11,113 bases of DNA from Phocaeicola_A sp964444735 (GTDB lineage Bacteria > Bacteroidota > Bacteroidia > Bacteroidales > Bacteroidaceae): positions 1-11,113 of the forward strand of contig CAYUIJ010000077.1 of assembly GCA_964444735.1 (NCBI GenBank). The letters run 5' to 3'. A model generated the notes under the pieces. It made no database searches and was not told where the DNA came from. It was given only the letters and a program-made list of their open reading frames with translations. The position numbers and the translations under genes were made by a program. Below are positions 9,001 through 11,113 of the stretch, in pieces. The first letter of the stretch is position 1. Each line of letters begins with the position of its first letter.

Positions 9001-9119
9001 TCGCCATGGGAACGGCCGTTGTGGGCGGCATGCTCATATCAACCTTCCTGACCATGTATATCGTTCCGGCCATTTACAGCTACATATCAACGAACCGTAT
9101 AAATAAAAAAGAGATATAA
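6087..9119 (+). CDS. RND multidrug-type efflux pump, HAE1 family (AcrB/MdtB-like)
   Basis: This is the proton-driven inner-membrane pump of the tripartite exporter. Its 1010 residues are slightly shorter than AcrB. TM1 is near 11-31, a periplasmic loop follows to about 335, TM2-TM6 span 338-485, TM7 is near 524-545, a second periplasmic loop runs to about 843, and TM8-TM12 span 845-998. The proton-relay residues align with AcrB: D400 and D401 in VGLVVDDAIV (D407/D408), K912 in GLVAKNGIL (K940), R942 in QRLRPILMT (R971) and T949 (T978). All are present, so the pump should be functional. The N-terminus LSIRRPVLATVL and the loop motif PGIRSLSS are typical of the HAE1 branch. It sits 12 bases after the adaptor and overlaps the channel gene by one base (TAATG), implying translational coupling. 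HAE1 pumps mostly export hydrophobic drugs, detergents or bile compounds; the actual substrate here is unknown. Confidence 0.97.
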   Translation: MNISELSIRRPVLATVLTIIIILFGLIGYTYLGVREYPSVDNPIISVTCSYAGANADVIENQITEPLEQNINGIPGIRSLSSVSQQGECRITIEFELSVDLETAANDVRDKVSRAQRYLPDDCDPPTVSKADADAMPILMVALQSDKRSLLELSEIADLTVKEQLQTIPDISSVSIWGEKRYSMRLWLDPVKMAGYGVTPTDIKSAIDRENVELPSGSIEGNTTELTIRTLGLMHTTREFNDLILKEENNRIIRFSDVGRAELGPADLKSYMKMNGIPMVGVVVIPQPGANHIDIANAVYKRMETMKKDLPDDIQYNYGFDNTRFIRASIDEVKSTIYEAFLLVIIIIFLFLRDWRVTLIPCIVIPVSLVGAFFVMYIAGFSINVLSMLAIVLAVGLVVDDAIVMTENIYIRIERGMSPKEAGIEGSKEIFFAVISTTITLVAVFFPIVFMEGTTGRLFREFSFVVSGSVVISAFAALTITPMLSTKILKRQEKKNWLYRKTDPFFEGMNSLYSRSLQALLRHRWITIPIVAATLIVIGWLWSTIPAEMAPIEDRSQITINTRGAEGVTYEYIRDYTEDINRLADSLVTDADNITARVSSGSGNVRITLKDIKDRDYSQMEVAEKLSHAVKSKTKARAFVQQSSSFGGRRGGMPVQYVLQATNIEKMEKILPEFMAKVYGNPVFQMADVDLKFSKPEARVNINRDKASIMGVSTKNIAQTLQYGLSGQRMGYFYMNGKQYEILGEINRQQRNKPSDLKAIYVRSDNGDMVQLDNLVDLENGIAPPKLYRYNRFVSATVSAGLAEGKTIGQGLDEMDKIAKETLDDTFRTALAGESKEYQESSSSLMFAFILAIVLIYLILSAQFESFKDPLVIMLTVPLAIAGALIFMYFGNITMNIFSQIGIIMLIGLVAKNGILIVEFANQKQAAGEDKMLAIHDAALQRLRPILMTSASTILGLLPLAFASGEGCNQRIAMGTAVVGGMLISTFLTMYIVPAIYSYISTNRINKKEI

Positions 9120-10441
9120 TGAAAAGAACATACGTCATCATCGCCGTTGCCTGCATCACTTTCCATGTACAGGCACAAAGGCTTTACAATCTGCAATACT
9201 GTCTGGAACTGGGACTGCAAAACAACTATTCTCTCCGTATTGCCCACAATGATGAGCAGATAAGCGCCAACAACAGCACATGGGCCAATGCCGGACTTTT
9301 ACCAACACTCGACTTTACGGCAGGATATACCGGAAGCATTGACAAAAGCAGGAGCACAAGCCGTGAGACAGGAGTCACAACCAAGACAAACGGCGGGTAT
9401 GAACAAAGCGCCAATGCAGGGCTGAGCCTGAACTGGACAATCTTCGACGGGTTCAGCATGACGGCCGATTACCGAAAGCTCCAGGAGCTGAAACGACAGG
9501 GCGAGACCAATACCCGCCTGGCCATAGAAGACATGGTGGCCGACATTGCGGCGGAATACTATAATTTCATACAGCAGAAAATACGTCTGAAAAACTTCCT
9601 CTATGCTGTCTCGCTCTCAAAAGAACGAATGAGAATTGTCGAGGCACGGCATCTTATAGGAAATTTTTCAGGCCTGGATTTTAAACAGGCAAAAGTAGAC
9701 TTTAACGCCGACAGCGCACAATACATCAAACAGCAGGAAGCCCTTCACACTTCGCGCATTAATCTGAACAAACTGATGGCTGTGCCCGATGTTGACGAGT
9801 TCTTCATCATACGCGACTCGATGATTGACGTAAACGCGGATCTCAAATTCGAAGAACTATGGGAATCAACACTGGCCACAAATGCATCACTGCTGCAAGC
9901 CGGACAAAATGTCAATCTGGCAATGCTTGATTATAAAAAGATAAAGTCAAGAGACTATCCTTACCTGAGATTCAACACCGGTTACGGCTATACCTACAAC
10001 AAATACGATTCGTCATCACCTACTAAAAAAAGCGGGAACTTAGGCTTTAATGCCGGATTGACTCTCGGATTCAACATCTTCGACGGAAACCGCCGGCGTG
10101 AGCGTAAAAACGCACGTCTGGAAATTGAAAACTCTCAATTGACAAAACAAGAACTGGAGCAAAGCCTGCGTGCCGACCTTACCAATTTATGGCAGGCTTA
10201 CCGGAATAATCTGAATCTGCTCGATCTGGAAAAACAAAACCTGATAACCGCACGCGAGAATCATGAAATAGCGATGGAACGCTACATGCTCGGCGATTTG
10301 TCGGGTATTGAAATGCGTGAAGCGCAACAAAGCATGCTGGATGCCGAAGAACGCATTCTTTCCGTACAATATGATATCAAGCTATGTGAGATATCGCTGC
10401 TTCAACTCAGCGGAAAGATAATGAATTACCTGAAGAATTAA
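9119..10441 (+). CDS. TolC-family outer-membrane efflux channel (OEP)
   Basis: This is the outer-membrane exit channel for the RND pump encoded just upstream. It has 440 residues. An N-terminal signal peptide (MKRTYVIIAV..., cleavage probably after VQA near residue 19) has no lipobox, so the protein is not predicted to be lipidated. The internal duplication of the OEP fold is visible. Strand motif SLNWTIFDGF (103-112) is repeated as TLGFNIFDG (315-323), and helix motif GNFSGLDFKQAK (181-192) as GDLSGIEMREAQ (392-403). Long helical stretches link them, as in the TolC periplasmic tunnel. Its ATG shares the A of the pump stop codon (TAATG), so it ends the three-gene operon. No hairpin with a T-tract is seen in the 110 bases after its stop. 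Confidence 0.95.
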   Translation: MKRTYVIIAVACITFHVQAQRLYNLQYCLELGLQNNYSLRIAHNDEQISANNSTWANAGLLPTLDFTAGYTGSIDKSRSTSRETGVTTKTNGGYEQSANAGLSLNWTIFDGFSMTADYRKLQELKRQGETNTRLAIEDMVADIAAEYYNFIQQKIRLKNFLYAVSLSKERMRIVEARHLIGNFSGLDFKQAKVDFNADSAQYIKQQEALHTSRINLNKLMAVPDVDEFFIIRDSMIDVNADLKFEELWESTLATNASLLQAGQNVNLAMLDYKKIKSRDYPYLRFNTGYGYTYNKYDSSSPTKKSGNLGFNAGLTLGFNIFDGNRRRERKNARLEIENSQLTKQELEQSLRADLTNLWQAYRNNLNLLDLEKQNLITARENHEIAMERYMLGDLSGIEMREAQQSMLDAEERILSVQYDIKLCEISLLQLSGKIMNYLKN

Positions 10442-10551
10442 ACCATAGCTTAACCCGAACCTGTTTTATAAGTGACTTGCCATGAACTGACATATCCTCC
10501 TACAATCAATCCGCTAAACTTTTGCCAACCCTGAAAAGGCAGTAGATTACG
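10442..10551. other. Convergent gap between efflux operon and DUF262 remnant, nothing recognised
   Basis: These 110 bases lie between the channel gene stop and the stop of the DUF262 remnant. I see no T-tract terminator and no gene. A minus-strand frame (10688-10506) runs through it but only reads across the remnant out of frame. Confidence 0.4.
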
Positions 10552-10704
10552 TTAACCGGATGAGATATGCGGCATACGCCGCCGGCTGCCATGCCATCCG
10601 GAAAAGAGCCGCAGGATTCCCCTGACAGCAACCCACTCTTCATCGTTGTCGCTGAACCCGTCCGCCAGCTCACGGACGGTAATTTCATGCGATTCGATTT
10701 TCAT
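10552..10704 (-). pseudogene. Truncated DUF262 (GmrSD-like) gene remnant, N-terminal end only
   Basis: A 50-codon frame starts 6 bases after the TAA of the frame-restored methyltransferase. Its first ~23 residues (MKIESHEITVRELADGFSDN, then DEE) resemble the N-terminus of DUF262 proteins, which normally continue with a Gly-Val-rich turn, then RPxYQRE and a nuclease domain. Here the similarity stops near residue 24-28. It is replaced by Arg/Ser-rich sequence (WVAVRGILRLFSGWHGSRRR) that ends at TAA 10554-10552. Neither other frame resumes DUF262-like sequence. DUF262 proteins include the GmrS half of the GmrSD modification-dependent restriction enzyme. I read this as the stump of a deleted gene. 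Recognition from such a short segment is moderate evidence only. Confidence 0.5.
10556..10601. repeat. Nested inverted repeat in the DUF262 remnant, downstream of the efflux operon
   Basis: Outer arms CCGGATG (10556-10562) and CATCCGG (10595-10601) pair perfectly over 7 bases. Inside them, GCGGC (10569-10573) and GCCGC (10578-10582) form a 5-base stem with loop ATAC. There is no T-run on either side, so it is not a standard intrinsic terminator. It lies just past the point where DUF262 similarity ends and about 115 bases after the efflux operon stop. It could be a stabilising or terminating RNA structure, or a scar of the deletion. Confidence 0.4.
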
Positions 10705-10710
10705 GTCTGT

Positions 10711-11113
10711 TTATGCTTTCAGTTTCCTGATAGTTATGCGTGCATAGGTTGTCTTGTTTCCGATGCTCCCTTCGGCATTCTTTATCATTCCCGGGATGGA
10801 CGTCGACGGACGAGTATTCTGAAGTAAGGCTGAATTGCCCCCCCCGAATTGCTGTAAACCAAATCCTTGCCGTCTTTGCCCTTGCGGAATTCCACAATTT
10901 CAAACTGCGCGGGGTTGTACTTGTCCAAGAACGTGATCGGCACGCCCATTACCCCGTCATAGTCGCAGGGGATGTCTTTCACCTTATCCACATTGATGGC
11001 ATCGTAGTTGTCGTACTTGGGATACTCTTCGGGTGTGTAACGCCTGTAGAGTATCAATTCCTCGTGGCGCTTCGCGTGGTCTATGTTCGTGAACCAAATC
11101 GAGGCGGATCTCG
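10711..11113 (-). pseudogene. EcoRI-family adenine-specific DNA methyltransferase, C-terminal part, frameshifted (partial at right edge)
   Basis: Only the C-terminal part is in the window; the upstream part, with the catalytic and SAM-binding motifs, lies beyond the right edge. The frame reads IWFTNIDHAKRHEELILYRR, then EYPKYDNYDAINVDKVKDIP, then DYDGVMGVPITFLDKYNPAQ. This is a conserved block of EcoRI-type N6-adenine methyltransferases, which protect host DNA. As sequenced, the frame passes through G8 (plus-strand C8 at 10838-10845) and stops 17 residues later, at TGA 10787-10785. One extra G gives a different tail with GMIKNAEGSIG and TTYARITIRKLKA, ending at TAA 10713-10711. That tail matches the usual YARI-x-IRK ending of the family and stops 6 bases before the DUF262 start. 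The family call is good; whether it is truly broken, phase-variable or a sequencing error is open. Confidence 0.75.
10838..10845. repeat. Homopolymer C8 (G8 on coding strand) at methyltransferase frameshift
   Basis: Eight consecutive C on the plus strand are eight G in the minus-strand methyltransferase. Coding G counts of 9 (or 6) put the downstream bases in the family-like frame; 8 does not. It is the longest G/C run I see in the window. Confidence 0.9.

Noticed and set aside
10506..10903. Minus-strand frames 10688-10506 and 10903-10685, and plus-strand frame 10567-10827
   Set aside because: They are alternate frames across the methyltransferase tail and DUF262 remnant; none matches a family ending or start.
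1..11113. CRISPR arrays, tRNA/rRNA genes, insertion sequences, invertible promoter repeats
   Set aside because: I found no regularly spaced repeats, no tRNA-like cloverleaf, no transposase and no long paired inverted repeats flanking a promoter.

Overview
The window looks like a chromosomal segment from the order Bacteroidales, probably Bacteroides, Phocaeicola or a close relative. The evidence is two promoters of the Bacteroides type (TAnnTTTG at -7, TTTG/TTG near -33), the lack of strong Shine-Dalgarno sites, the protein sequences of the ribosome recycling factor and RsgA, and moderate GC. Genus is an inference.

Layout. (1) Positions 1-2593, minus strand: hsdR, the motor/nuclease subunit of a type I restriction-modification system. 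Its start is in the window and its C-terminus runs off the left edge. A 42-base run of N (1813-1854) interrupts it, but the flanks are in frame and join perfectly at a conserved helicase motif. (2) Positions 2594-3230: divergent intergenic region with an hsdR promoter and a roughly 200-base hsdR leader on the minus strand, and an frr promoter on the plus strand. (3) Positions 3231-4834: the housekeeping translation genes frr and rsgA. (4) Positions 4992-10441: a compact three-gene tripartite efflux operon (periplasmic adaptor, RND pump, TolC-type outer-membrane channel) with gaps of 12 and -1 bases, and no local regulator gene. (5) Positions 10552-11113, minus strand and convergent with the pump operon: the remains of a second DNA-modification locus. 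It holds the C-terminal end of an EcoRI-family adenine methyltransferase, knocked out of frame at a run of eight G, and the first ~23 codons of a DUF262 (GmrSD-like) gene that then loses similarity.

How it fits together. The core block of frr, rsgA and the efflux operon is flanked on both sides by restriction/modification genes, which suggests accessory insertions around a conserved backbone. The adaptor, pump and channel should form one envelope-spanning exporter. The right-hand locus is the most unusual part. Adding one G to the G8 tract restores a methyltransferase reading frame that ends 6 bases before the DUF262 start, so the intact ancestor was a methyltransferase-DUF262 operon. The shift is either a homopolymer sequencing error, decay, or slippage-based switching. 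No complete undescribed system is visible; the methyltransferase/DUF262 pair is the best candidate for follow-up outside the window.
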